DNA from: Pontibacter roseus DSM 17521 | GTDB taxonomy: Bacteria; Bacteroidota; Bacteroidia; Cytophagales; Hymenobacteraceae | Reading direction: 5' to 3' | Length of the DNA stretch: 64,000 bases | Assembly (NCBI RefSeq): GCF_000373265.1 | Contig: NZ_KB890761.1 | Span: 124,001-188,000 of the forward strand | Shown here: in pieces, positions 53,594 through 62,207 of the stretch | Position numbering within the stretch: position 1 is the first letter of the stretch | How the letters are laid out: each line of letters opens with the position of its first letter | Translations under genes and position numbers: made by a program | Notes under the pieces: model-generated | Database searches by the model: none | Seen by the model: only the letters and a program-made list of their open reading frames with translations | What the model was told of the DNA's origin: nothing

Positions 53594-54682
53594 CTACTCC
53601 TTGGGTATCTCTATGTAGAAGGTGGTGCCCACGTTCTCTTGGCTATCAAACCAGATGCGGCCTCCGTGCCACTCCACAATGGTCTTGATAATCGACATGC
53701 CCAAGCCCGTGGAAGGCTCCCCCTTCAACCCATCGCGCCTCGCCTGCGTGAACTTGTCAAACAGCTGGTGATGGTACCGCTCCGGTATACCGATGCCGTT
53801 ATCCTGTACGGTCATCAGGACGGTAGAGTCCTTCTCTTCCAAATCGATAGAGATGATGCCACCGTCGTGCGTGAACTTGATGGCGTTCGAGATGAGGTTG
53901 TTGATGACCTGCATGAACTTGTTTGGGTCTATTGGAGCATAGATTTTGTCACCGGACGCACTGAACCTGAACTCCTTCCTGATTTTCGCCTCGCTGGCCT
54001 TGTACTGTTCCACTATTTCCAGCATCTTCTCAACCAGGTCTACCCTTGACTTAAACAGCTCCACCGAAGCAGACTCGATGAACTCCTGCTGCACAAACTC
54101 CCGAATCAATTGAATGCTTTGTTCCGAGCTCCTTTGGATAATGCCGATGATGTTGTCGACCTCTCTGTTCTTATACCCTTGTGTCTCCGCAGAGAGCAGC
54201 TCTGCCAGCGATTGTATGTTTGCGAGGGGTCCGGCCAAATCGTGCGAGAGGATTTCAAGGATGGAGTTCTTCTTCGCCCCGTGCCTTTCCAAATCCTGGT
54301 AGTTCTTCCTGATTACGGTAACATCGTCTATCAGCCCGGCTACGTGCCTTGTCCCGTCCTTTTTAATGATAAGCTGCGGACTCACAAGCAGGCTTCTGAC
54401 CGACTTGTCCGGCCTCAGGATTCTGAACGCTATGTCCTGCTTCAGGATGCCGTGCAGGAGCTCTTCGTACTCATTAGCCAGATAGGCTCTGTCGTCGGGG
54501 TGAACGGACAAAAGGAGGAGGGCAGGGTTGGCTATAATGCTCTCTCTGGTCCGCTTCCATACCTTGGTGAAGGCGTTGTTGATGAAGGTGATGCTGCCGG
54601 CACCCACATCATAGGAAAACACCACTTTATTGATGCTGCTGATAAGCTTCCTGAAAATCTCGTAGTCGTCCGTTTCGTCCAT
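53594..54682 (-). CDS. PAS-domain sensor histidine kinase
   Basis: 362 residues with no membrane segment, so cytoplasmic. A PAS domain with PAC tail covers about residues 5-130 (NKVVFSYDVGAGSITFINNAFTKVWKR; RILRPDKSVRSLLVSPQLIIKKDGT). HisKA follows, with H147 in EILSHDLAGPLANIQSL. The ATPase domain has INNLISNAIKFTHDGG, VQDNGIGIPERYHHQLFDKFTQARR and STGLGMSIIKTIVEWHGG. No response regulator is next to it, so it is an orphan kinase. Signal unknown. Confidence 0.92.
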   Translation of the reverse strand: MDETDDYEIFRKLISSINKVVFSYDVGAGSITFINNAFTKVWKRTRESIIANPALLLLSVHPDDRAYLANEYEELLHGILKQDIAFRILRPDKSVRSLLVSPQLIIKKDGTRHVAGLIDDVTVIRKNYQDLERHGAKKNSILEILSHDLAGPLANIQSLAELLSAETQGYKNREVDNIIGIIQRSSEQSIQLIREFVQQEFIESASVELFKSRVDLVEKMLEIVEQYKASEAKIRKEFRFSASGDKIYAPIDPNKFMQVINNLISNAIKFTHDGGIISIDLEEKDSTVLMTVQDNGIGIPERYHHQLFDKFTQARRDGLKGEPSTGLGMSIIKTIVEWHGGRIWFDSQENVGTTFYIEIPKE

Positions 54683-54896
54683 ACAACATGCTTCTGCAGT
54701 ACAACTTGTCTACTTTGTTTGCCCGCTGAATGTTTCCTAGGCATCCTGGAAGACGCTGTATACCTTCACTGGCGCATGGGTATACCGGCGAAGTGACGGC
54801 TTCTGCCTGAGCAGTTGCAGGGAAGCACCTCGTTTTTTAACATTTGTAAAACGTAAACCCGATTCCATTCCGGAACTTTGCATCAAAACAGATGCT

Positions 54897-55223
54897 ATGA
54901 ATTGGATTATATTAGTGATTGCGGGTTTATTTGAAGTGGCTTTCGCCTCTTGCCTGGGAAAAGCCAAAGAAGCCACAGGAAATGATGTGTATTGGTGGTA
55001 TGGCGGCTTTCTGGTTTCGCTGACCATCAGCATGGTGCTGTTGGTGAAAGCGACCCAGACCCTGCCCATCGGGACAGCCTACGCAGTTTGGACGGGTATA
55101 GGGGCAGTAGGGACGGCTCTTATGGGGATTCTCGTGTTCAAGGACCCCGCCAGCTTCTGGAGAATCTTCTTCCTGATGACCTTGATAGGCTCTATCATCG
55201 GGCTGAAGTCCATCTCTCACTAA
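54897..55223 (+). CDS. sugE: SMR family exporter of the SugE/Gdx type
   Basis: 108 residues, four membrane helices, normal SMR length. It follows SugE closely: NWIILVIAGLFEVAFA at the front with the essential membrane glutamate (E14), and LPIGTAYAVWTGIGAVGTALMGI in the middle, whose WTGIG is typical of the SugE/Gdx branch rather than EmrE. Members of this branch export guanidinium, and some export quaternary ammonium compounds. It is monocistronic, divergent from the PAS kinase. I saw no guanidine riboswitch upstream, though I could not search for one properly. Confidence 0.88.
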   Translation: MNWIILVIAGLFEVAFASCLGKAKEATGNDVYWWYGGFLVSLTISMVLLVKATQTLPIGTAYAVWTGIGAVGTALMGILVFKDPASFWRIFFLMTLIGSIIGLKSISH

Positions 55224-55562
55224 AGCGTCAGGGAGAAAGGGCGTACCTATACCTTGGCGGATACAGCTGATGTAGGATGCGTGTGGAAGACTAGCCTCGT
55301 TTGGCAGTGATGGTGTATTCTCTTGCTGCGCCTCTTGCATGGTTTCAGGCTAGGTATAGCCAGAGACAAAGCCATTCTAGAAATCGATACTCAGAACCTC
55401 GGTAAACAAACGTATTTCTCCGTCCTGTTCGCGCCCAAGCCAGGTTTCCACGTGGTGACAAGCTGCAACACTTATCGTGTGCTATCATGGCAGTAGGGAC
55501 GTTCAGGCTGTGCCCCTTGGTGAAGAAACTGTAAGGTTTCAGAAAATCAGTATCTTTACGGC
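55224..55562. other. Intergenic region, possible decayed sequence
   Basis: About 340 bases. TATCTTTA at 55551-55558, 5 bases before the ATG at 55563, is close to TAnnTTTG. Both strands have open stretches without recognisable protein similarity, so a decayed gene is possible. Nothing firm seen. Confidence 0.35.
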
Positions 55563-56003
55563 ATGATTCTGTTTAGCAACGGCTTTTTCCAGCTCGAATA
55601 TGATGCACCCACCGATATCCTGTCTGTGGCTTTACCGGACATGAGCCTGGCTGGCCTGAGCGAGGCGAGGCGGTGCTTTGACATCATGCTGGAGCATGTC
55701 AAAAATTACCATGTCCGGAATCTGCTGCTGGATTCCAGTGGAGCCTCGGTGCAGGTAAGTGAAACCGAATACAACAAGCTCATCTACCAGGTATCCATGG
55801 CGCTGAAACAGACCCGCCTGAAGAAGGTGGCGCGCATTGTCAGCAGCGGGCCGCAACTGGAAGAGATGGCGGTCAGGGTACAGGGGCAGGTGCTGGAAAG
55901 CCCGCCTAGCGCCTACCAGATAAAAAATTTCACCAGCAGAGAGGCTGCCCTGCAGTGGTTATCGCGCAAGGCTTCTCCTCCAGTAGCTCCATCCCTTCAC
56001 TAA
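55563..56003 (+). CDS. Small STAS-like protein of unknown function
   Basis: 146 residues, soluble. The alternation of strands and helices (FFQLEYDAPTDILSVALPDMSLAGLSEARRCFDIMLEHVKNYHVRNLLLDSSGA) resembles STAS/SpoIIAA-type folds found in small Bacteroidetes proteins, but no diagnostic motif is present. It stands alone. Role unknown; such proteins are often linked to stress or membrane regulation. Confidence 0.75.
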   Translation: MILFSNGFFQLEYDAPTDILSVALPDMSLAGLSEARRCFDIMLEHVKNYHVRNLLLDSSGASVQVSETEYNKLIYQVSMALKQTRLKKVARIVSSGPQLEEMAVRVQGQVLESPPSAYQIKNFTSREAALQWLSRKASPPVAPSLH

Positions 56004-56114
56004 CACCCCACTAAAGGGCAGGCGCAGGTCAACTTAGAGGGTACCCAGCCAATGCGCTGGCGCATGAGCCGTTAGCAACGCATACCTACGTCGCCATTAT
56101 CTGGAACTTGTACG

Positions 56115-56459
56115 CTAAAGAATCTGGCTGATGATGAGCTTGTTTTCCCCGCTGCCTATGGTTTTCAGCTTCACTTCATCCTCGGAGGCATTCATCAGGT
56201 CGTGCAGCGAAGCTTGCCCGTGGTTCTTTGGCTCCGGTTCTTTGTACAGGTTTTCTCGCCACTGCTCCAACTCCTCTTGCGTCTCAAAAGCGGCCAGTAT
56301 CGCGCTGGGGCTTTGGCTGAGGGTACGGCTCAAGTCAGGGTTTCCCAAGCTGTACAGTTTCCAGCCTTTGATGCGTCCGCAATGAAAGCCCACTTCTGCC
56401 TCCACGGCGGCGTAGCATTCTGTTTCGTAGGTGATTTTCCAAGGGTCAATCTGTGCCAT
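56115..56459 (-). CDS. Conserved-looking small hypothetical protein
   Basis: 114 residues, acidic, no signal or membrane segment. The start MAQIDPWKITYETECYAAVEAEVGFHCGRIKGWKLYSLGNPDLSRTL is regular coding sequence with normal codon use. I do not recognise the family. Convergent with the STAS-like gene. Confidence 0.65.
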   Translation of the reverse strand: MAQIDPWKITYETECYAAVEAEVGFHCGRIKGWKLYSLGNPDLSRTLSQSPSAILAAFETQEELEQWRENLYKEPEPKNHGQASLHDLMNASEDEVKLKTIGSGENKLIISQIL

Positions 56460-56909
56460 GTTTCTTGATTGAAAGTTGTTTATTGAATTTGAATGCCTGT
56501 ATGGTGCTCCGAATCGCAGAGACGCATGGTGCCTATTACCAATCGAACAGATTAGAAACGGTGAAGAGCACCAGCATTTATAACAAGTGCATTTGACGTT
56601 AAAAGCATCCTTGCCTGCAGGGGAGCTTCCCGAAGGGGAGTCCAGTCAACTTAAAAAAACAAAGACTTGCCGGTTGCTTCCCTATAAGCCCCGCTGTCAG
56701 TCTGAGGTATACCAGGTCACTCCAATTTAGGGTATTTTCTTGAAAGAGTTAGCTGCCCTTGCTGCCATTCTATGCCTTTGTAAGACCTTGTTCCATCTCT
56801 GTGGCAAGTGCTGTGATATAGCTTCAAACATACCTGAATTATAAGCCATTCGTCCTGGCGTTTAGCTTCCTGTCATAGTATCAAGGTGTTGCAGACCCGC
56901 TACCTTTAA
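56460..56909. other. Intergenic region upstream of the iron operon control site
   Basis: About 450 bases with no visible gene between the divergent small gene and the operon. A GAGGTATACC motif occurs near 56707. The control sequences at 56910-56967 follow. Confidence 0.4.
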
Positions 56910-56938
56910 AAACTATTTAGATTTAATCTAAATAGTTT
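56910..56938. promoter_or_regulatory. 29-bp palindromic operator, DtxR/IdeR-like
   Basis: A perfect palindrome with 14-bp arms (56910-56923 and 56925-56938) centred on the single T at 56924. The inner part TTTAGATTTAATCTAAA has the TTAGnTT...AAnCTAA form of DtxR/IdeR/MntR-type metal repressor sites. Its right end overlaps the -33 TTTG of the operon promoter, and a half-site TCTAAATA recurs at 56985-56992. A bound repressor would block transcription when metal is plentiful (inference). Confidence 0.7.
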
Positions 56939-56967
56939 GGCCTGCTCCTGTTTTCATTCTACATTTG
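56936..56967 (+). promoter_or_regulatory. Promoter of the TonB-DUF4374-PepSY operon
   Basis: TTTG at 56936-56939 and TACATTTG at 56960-56967 with a 20-base spacer match the Bacteroidetes -33/-7 consensus. The receptor start is at 57003, giving a leader of about 30 bases. The -33 box overlaps the palindrome at 56910-56938. Confidence 0.75.
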
Positions 56968-57002
56968 CAGTAGTTTAAACTCATTCTAAATAAGAGCAAG
57001 CA

Positions 57003-59399
57003 TTGCATCTGTATAGCAAGTCCATTATAGCTTTCTTAATCTTCCTGGCGCTTTTCTGCCTGTGTTCCACCGCGTGGAGTCAGGCTATAGACAAGGCTAG
57101 CGTCTCTGGGAAAGTAAGCTCAGCTTCGGGAGAGGCCTTGGCAGGCGTTACTGTGGTTGTGAAAGGCACGCAGGTTGGAATCACCACAGACCAAAACGGC
57201 CAATTCAGCTTATCAGGCATATCGCCTGGAAACTACGTTTTGACAGCTAGCTTCTTGGGTTTCGAAACTCAAGAGAAAGCCATAGAGCTAAAACCCTTGC
57301 AAAACCTGCAGGTTGACTTCAGCCTGAAGGAAAGGACCTTTGAAATTGAGGGTGTCGAAGTGATTGGAAAATCGGCGACCACACAGGTAAACGAGCAGGC
57401 CTATACTGTTACCGCTGTCTCCACCAAGGAGTTACTCAACAGTACATCCGACGCGAAGGAGGTATTGAACCGCGTGTCCGGTGTAAGGGTGCTGGAAGAA
57501 GGCGGATTGGGCTCCAGAGCAAGCTTCAGCTTAAACGGCTTTTCCGGAGACCAGGTCAAGTTCTTTTTGGATGGGCTCCCCATGGATAACTTCTCTTCGT
57601 CACTCAGCCTGAGCGACATACCCGTCAATACGATTGAAAGGATAGAGGTATACAAAGGAGTGGTTCCGGTATGGCTTGGCACCGACGCCCTGGGCGGAGC
57701 GGTCAACATCATCACCAACAAAAAGGATAACTTCTTAGACGCCTCTTATTCCGTTGGCTCTTTCAACACACACCGGTTGTCGTTGAACGGGGCCTATACC
57801 AATCCTACAAACGGCTTCACCTTCCGGGGCAGCGGAAACTACAATTACTCTGATAACAACTACAAGGTATGGGTGCCGATTGTCAGGAACTCCAACGTAG
57901 TAGATTCGGCCGAAGTAGAGCGTTTCCACGACCGCTACCGTTCGGGTACCCTTATGCTGGAGACCGGCTGGACGGGGCGCAGGTATGCTGACAACCTGTT
58001 GTTTGGCGTCATCGCATCCGGAAACGACCAGCAGGTGCAGACAGGTGCCACAATGGGAACGGTGTACGGAGGAATCATGCGCAACAACACCTCTGTAGTG
58101 CCCACCTTTAAGTATAGCAAGGACGACTTGTTTGCAGATGGCCTGAGCGTCAGCCTGAACGCCGCTTTCAACTACACGCAGGGCGAAGTGATTGACACCT
58201 TGAGTGGCGTGACCTACAACTGGCTGGGAGAAGCCACGAGAATACCGGGTTCCAGGGACGGGGAGCAGTCTCGCACGTTCACCACGCTGGACGATACCGA
58301 CTTCAACAGCCAGTTCAATGCCGGCTATACCATCAATCCACAGCATTCGCTGGCGCTTAACTACTCTGTCTCGCATTTCCGCCGCGAGACGTTCGACTCA
58401 GAGAACCCCGAGAAGATTGAGAATCAATTCCCGAAGACACTGAACAAACAAGTAGCCGGCTTCGCCTACAAATTCGACCCATCCGAAAAATGGACCACCA
58501 CGCTTTTTGGCAAGCTATACCTGCTTCGTGCTGAAACCAGCAAAGAGTTTGACTTTGGCGGCGAGACAAGGCGTATGGATGCCTTTGAAGTGCACAAGCA
58601 GAACGTAGGCTATGGTGTGGCGAGTTCCTATTTCCTGCTGCCAACGCTTCAGTTCAGGGCCTCATATGAGCACACGTACCGCCTACCCGAGCCAGCCGAG
58701 ATTTTTGGCGATGGGCTGTTTATCAACCCGAATCCGGACCTGGGCCCGGAGCAGAGCGACAACTTCAACATCGGGGCGGCCTATGGTTTCAAGCTTGCCC
58801 AGGACCACCAGTTTGACCTGGGGAGCAGCTTTATCTACCGCGAGTCCAAAGACCTCATTCACCAGAACGTGAGAGTGGCCAGTCCGGTCACGACGTATGG
58901 CAACCTAAGCGATGTGCGCACTTTGGGTGTGGAAGGAAGCCTGAAGTACCAATGGCGTGAACTGCTGCACCTGGGCGGCAGCGCCACATTCCAGGACATA
59001 ACAGACCAGGCTGACTCGCTCTACAACGACTACTCCGGCTGGGTGAGGAACTTCAACAAAGGCTTCCGTCAGCCCAACAAGCCATACCTGTTCGCTAATG
59101 CAAATGCCGGCCTCACCTTCAAAGATGTGGTGGCTCCGGCATCAACCCTAGGGATTAACTATTACTACAATTTTGTGGAGAGTTATTTTTTGAGCTGGGC
59201 GCAGAACGGCTCGAAGAACGGCAAAGTAGCCATCCCAAGACAGGCATCCCATAACCTGGAAATCTCCCTGAGCCTGGCTGACGGAAGATATAACATTGCA
59301 GCGGAGTGCCGCAACCTGACAGATGCCCGCCTCTACGATAAATTTTACCTGCAAAAACCTGGACGTGCCTTTTACCTGAAGCTGCGATACGTCCTTTAA
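57003..59399 (+). CDS. TonB-dependent receptor, probably for iron-siderophore or heme
   Basis: 798 residues from the TTG at 57003, which gives a good signal peptide (IIAFLIFLALFCLCSTAWSQA). Then a carboxypeptidase-regulatory-like domain (SVSGKVSSASGEALAGVTVVVKGTQVGITTDQNG), plug (NSTSDAKEVLNRVSGVRVLEEGGLGSRASFSLNGF; IERIEVYKGVVPVWLGTDALGGAVNIIT) and beta-barrel ending ARLYDKFYLQKPGRAFYLKLRYVL. The operator upstream and the DUF4374 and PepSY genes downstream point to iron or heme uptake. The ligand is not known. Confidence 0.9.
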   Translation: MHLYSKSIIAFLIFLALFCLCSTAWSQAIDKASVSGKVSSASGEALAGVTVVVKGTQVGITTDQNGQFSLSGISPGNYVLTASFLGFETQEKAIELKPLQNLQVDFSLKERTFEIEGVEVIGKSATTQVNEQAYTVTAVSTKELLNSTSDAKEVLNRVSGVRVLEEGGLGSRASFSLNGFSGDQVKFFLDGLPMDNFSSSLSLSDIPVNTIERIEVYKGVVPVWLGTDALGGAVNIITNKKDNFLDASYSVGSFNTHRLSLNGAYTNPTNGFTFRGSGNYNYSDNNYKVWVPIVRNSNVVDSAEVERFHDRYRSGTLMLETGWTGRRYADNLLFGVIASGNDQQVQTGATMGTVYGGIMRNNTSVVPTFKYSKDDLFADGLSVSLNAAFNYTQGEVIDTLSGVTYNWLGEATRIPGSRDGEQSRTFTTLDDTDFNSQFNAGYTINPQHSLALNYSVSHFRRETFDSENPEKIENQFPKTLNKQVAGFAYKFDPSEKWTTTLFGKLYLLRAETSKEFDFGGETRRMDAFEVHKQNVGYGVASSYFLLPTLQFRASYEHTYRLPEPAEIFGDGLFINPNPDLGPEQSDNFNIGAAYGFKLAQDHQFDLGSSFIYRESKDLIHQNVRVASPVTTYGNLSDVRTLGVEGSLKYQWRELLHLGGSATFQDITDQADSLYNDYSGWVRNFNKGFRQPNKPYLFANANAGLTFKDVVAPASTLGINYYYNFVESYFLSWAQNGSKNGKVAIPRQASHNLEISLSLADGRYNIAAECRNLTDARLYDKFYLQKPGRAFYLKLRYVL

Positions 59400-59427
59400 T
59401 CTATACTTTATTCATAAAATAAAACAC

Positions 59428-60648
59428 ATGAACCTAACTAAATTTACCAGACGCCTGGCTTTGCCGCTTCTGAGCCTTTTTGCGATAGCGGCATTCACTT
59501 CCTGCAGCGATGATGATTCCAATGCTAACCCAGCTACAGAGAATGAGCAATTTGTGGTTTCACTTGCGCTGCAGGGCAACGACGGCATCTTTACCTACTA
59601 CTCCGTGCCGTTTGACGATGTCATGACGGGGACACTCTCTGCCGTTGGCCAAGGTATAGAGCAGCCAGGGTATTTCGACTTCACACAGATTGACAAAACC
59701 CTCTATAGCGTTGGCGGTCTGGACGACAGGAATGTGGTAGGTATATCCAGAGATGAGAAAGGAGAGCTGAAGCAAATTGGGAATGTCTCGTTCGCCAACC
59801 CCCTTTCTGACATTGTGAAAGCCGATGACAATACGTTGGTTGCGGTAGAGATGGCAGGTACTTCGGATGTGATTAAGTTCCATACCTTCAACGCTAACAC
59901 CCTTACCGTAACGGGCACCAAAGAGCTTCCGGTTTCCGACATCACCAACCTAAAGGCCCCTGCCTATGCCGGCATGCGCATCAGTGGCGGTCACCTTTTC
60001 CTGAGCTACTACATCAGCGACCCTACCACTTTCAACACGCCACACACCGACAAAGCGCAGATAGCCGTGTATACCTATCCGGCCCTGCAGTTCCACAAAG
60101 TCATAGAAGACACCCGTACCGGCCCGGTTGGCGGATTCAACACCAAAACCGGACTCATCGAAGACGAGAAAGGCGATATATACGCGGCGTCTCATTCCAA
60201 CCCGGCAAACGGTTACAGCCAGTCTACTAAACCAGCCGGCATCCTGCGCATCAAGAGCGGTCAGACAGAGTTTGACCAGTCCTATTTCTTTGATGTGGCA
60301 GCGGCTACAGGTGGCAAAACGATATCCCATATGCTATACCTGGGCAACGGAAAGGTATTCGTGGAAATCAACACAACTAATCGTGCGCAGCAAGCCAGAT
60401 GGTCTGACGGCCCGTTGAAGTCGGCCGTAGTTGACCTGAACACCAAGACGGTTTCCTACATCGAAGGCTTGCCGGAGCATGCAGGCGTTGGCCGTAGGTT
60501 AGCGGCACTGCACGATGGCAACTTTGTATACATGGCTATACCGGAGGGTAACAGCATCTATGTGTACAGAATCGATACCCAGAACTACACAGCGACAAAA
60601 GGCGCCCAGGTGCAGGCAAACTTTGTAGCCGGCTTCTCAAAAATCTAA
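59428..60648 (+). CDS. DUF4374 domain lipoprotein
   Basis: 406 residues. Signal with lipobox AFTSC, cysteine then DDDSN, so likely an outer-membrane or periplasmic lipoprotein. The rest is a beta-propeller-like DUF4374 domain (FVVSLALQGNDGIFTYYSVPFDDVMTGTLSAVGQGIEQ, ISGGHLFLSYYISDPT, GLPEHAGVGRRLAALHDGNFVYMAIPEGNSIYVYRID). DUF4374 genes regularly lie between a TonB receptor and a PepSY membrane protein in this phylum. Its exact role, perhaps handling the iron ligand after uptake, is unknown. Confidence 0.85.
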   Translation: MNLTKFTRRLALPLLSLFAIAAFTSCSDDDSNANPATENEQFVVSLALQGNDGIFTYYSVPFDDVMTGTLSAVGQGIEQPGYFDFTQIDKTLYSVGGLDDRNVVGISRDEKGELKQIGNVSFANPLSDIVKADDNTLVAVEMAGTSDVIKFHTFNANTLTVTGTKELPVSDITNLKAPAYAGMRISGGHLFLSYYISDPTTFNTPHTDKAQIAVYTYPALQFHKVIEDTRTGPVGGFNTKTGLIEDEKGDIYAASHSNPANGYSQSTKPAGILRIKSGQTEFDQSYFFDVAAATGGKTISHMLYLGNGKVFVEINTTNRAQQARWSDGPLKSAVVDLNTKTVSYIEGLPEHAGVGRRLAALHDGNFVYMAIPEGNSIYVYRIDTQNYTATKGAQVQANFVAGFSKI

Positions 60649-60728
60649 CAAGCAGCCAGGTATACCAGCTCCATCAATTGCGGGTGGGGCTGGTATCATT
60701 TCATTCAAATCATTACCGTTTCAGTAAG

Positions 60729-61964
60729 ATGAAGAGCAAAAAGAAGAGCGGCAAGGGTGTTTTCAGAATGGTGAATGATTGGTTGCACCTCTGGCTGGGT
60801 CTTACATCTGGCAGCGTGGTGTTCATAGTGAGCATCACAGGCTGCTTTTATGCTTTTGAGCAGGAAATAAAAGATGCGATGGAGCCCTGGCGCTTCGTGG
60901 AAGCCCAGAACAAGCCATTTGTGCCGCCCAGCCAGCTATTGGATACGGCTCAGGTATACATGCCCGGCGCAGCGCCAACCGGCCTGACCTACAGTAACAA
61001 GGAAGGAGCCGCAGCCGTGGGGTATGAAGGGGAGGTGAACGGCAAGCATACCTTTACCGCTGTTTTCATGAATCCGTATACTGGCGAATTCTTGCAGAAA
61101 CAGCAGAGTCTTGGGGAAGGGGAGTTCGATTTCTTCCGGTTCATCATTGACGGACACCGCGCGCTCTGGCTGCCTTATGAGATTGGGAGGCCCATAGTAG
61201 GCGCGGCTACGCTTATTTTCGTGGTGCTGCTGTTTACAGGCTTGATTATGTGGTGGCCCAAAAAGTGGAACAAGTCCAACATTGACAAAAGCTTTAAGAT
61301 TAAGTGGAATGGAAGCTTGAAGCGTGTAAACTACGACCTGCACAACATCCTGGGCTTTTATAGTCTGGTTCTAGCCTTCGTGCTGGCCGTTACAGGTCTG
61401 GTTTGGAGCTTTGAGTGGTTTGCTGATTCTGTATACTACGTCACCTCAGGAGGAGAGTCCAGGCCGGAGCATCACCATCCGCACTCAGACGTATCTAAAG
61501 CGGGTCTGGTGGCTAATGACACCATTTCGGTATTGGATAAGGCTTGGTACAAGACGCTGGCCCAGGAGCCTGATGCACAGGGCTTCTATATGACGCCTGA
61601 GCTCCACGACAAGGAAGATGCGATTGAAGTCACAGCCTACCAGGACCATGGGTCGTGGTACAACCGCAACGAGTACTATTACGACCAGTATACCTTGGAG
61701 CATTATCGTGTAAAGGGAGACAGGTACTCAGAAGCCAGCGTTGCTGACCAGTTGGTCATGCTCAACTATGATATGCACATCGGGGTTGTATGGGGCTTGC
61801 CGGGTAAGATTCTCGCCTTTTTCATCAGTTTAATCTGTGCCAGCCTACCCATCACAGGTTTCCTGGTTTGGTGGAACAAGAAAAAGAAACCTAAGAAAAA
61901 AGCCGGCTCCGTTGGAGGCCGTCAACAGAAGACAGCAGCAGAAGCGGGAATTCCAACAGTTTAG
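60729..61964 (+). CDS. PepSY-associated membrane protein (iron-regulated membrane type)
   Basis: 411 residues from the ATG at 60729, chosen over an upstream in-frame TTG because the positively charged start MKSKKKSGKG leads directly to the first helix. Four membrane segments: ~residues 18-42, 172-192, 216-238 and 355-380. A PepSY-type periplasmic part lies between the first two (FTAVFMNPYTGEFLQKQQSLGEGEFDFFRFIIDGHRALWL). Conserved histidines in the membrane parts (HLWLG, HRALWL, DLHNILGF, DMHIGVVWG) suggest heme binding and ferric reductase activity, as in FhuF/PiuB-like proteins of iron operons. A H/P-rich loop (EHHHPHSD) is in the second half. Confidence 0.88.
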   Translation: MKSKKKSGKGVFRMVNDWLHLWLGLTSGSVVFIVSITGCFYAFEQEIKDAMEPWRFVEAQNKPFVPPSQLLDTAQVYMPGAAPTGLTYSNKEGAAAVGYEGEVNGKHTFTAVFMNPYTGEFLQKQQSLGEGEFDFFRFIIDGHRALWLPYEIGRPIVGAATLIFVVLLFTGLIMWWPKKWNKSNIDKSFKIKWNGSLKRVNYDLHNILGFYSLVLAFVLAVTGLVWSFEWFADSVYYVTSGGESRPEHHHPHSDVSKAGLVANDTISVLDKAWYKTLAQEPDAQGFYMTPELHDKEDAIEVTAYQDHGSWYNRNEYYYDQYTLEHYRVKGDRYSEASVADQLVMLNYDMHIGVVWGLPGKILAFFISLICASLPITGFLVWWNKKKKPKKKAGSVGGRQQKTAAEAGIPTV

Positions 61965-62013
61965 TCCCTCGGTCTGGGTTCCTCTACAATGAGGAGGATT
62001 TCCTTTAAAGCAA

Positions 62014-62045
62014 AGAGGCCTGACTCATTTCTGAATCAGGCCTCT
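62014..62045. terminator. Bidirectional terminator between PepSY gene and tRNA
   Basis: A perfect 10-bp stem (62014-62023 with 62036-62045) with a 12-base loop, followed on the plus strand by CTTTT. On the minus strand it is followed by a T-rich stretch. It can end both the plus-strand operon and the minus-strand tRNA. Confidence 0.85.
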
Positions 62046-62051
62046 CTTTTG

Positions 62052-62124
<73 letters not shown>

Positions 62125-62207
62125 CTGTTATTGTGTTACAAAAGTAGTATAAACATTCGTACCATGCAAGCTATACGTACCAAAAAAAGCAAAAGATTTG
62201 CTGATTT

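Noticed and set aside
55260-55540. Minus-strand frames that might be a decayed gene
   Set aside because: A few stretches look protein-like, but stops interrupt them and no family could be named, so I leave the gap unassigned.
57003-59399. SusC-like glycan receptor
   Set aside because: No SusD gene follows, and neighbours (DUF4374, PepSY) with the metal-type operator indicate iron or heme uptake instead.
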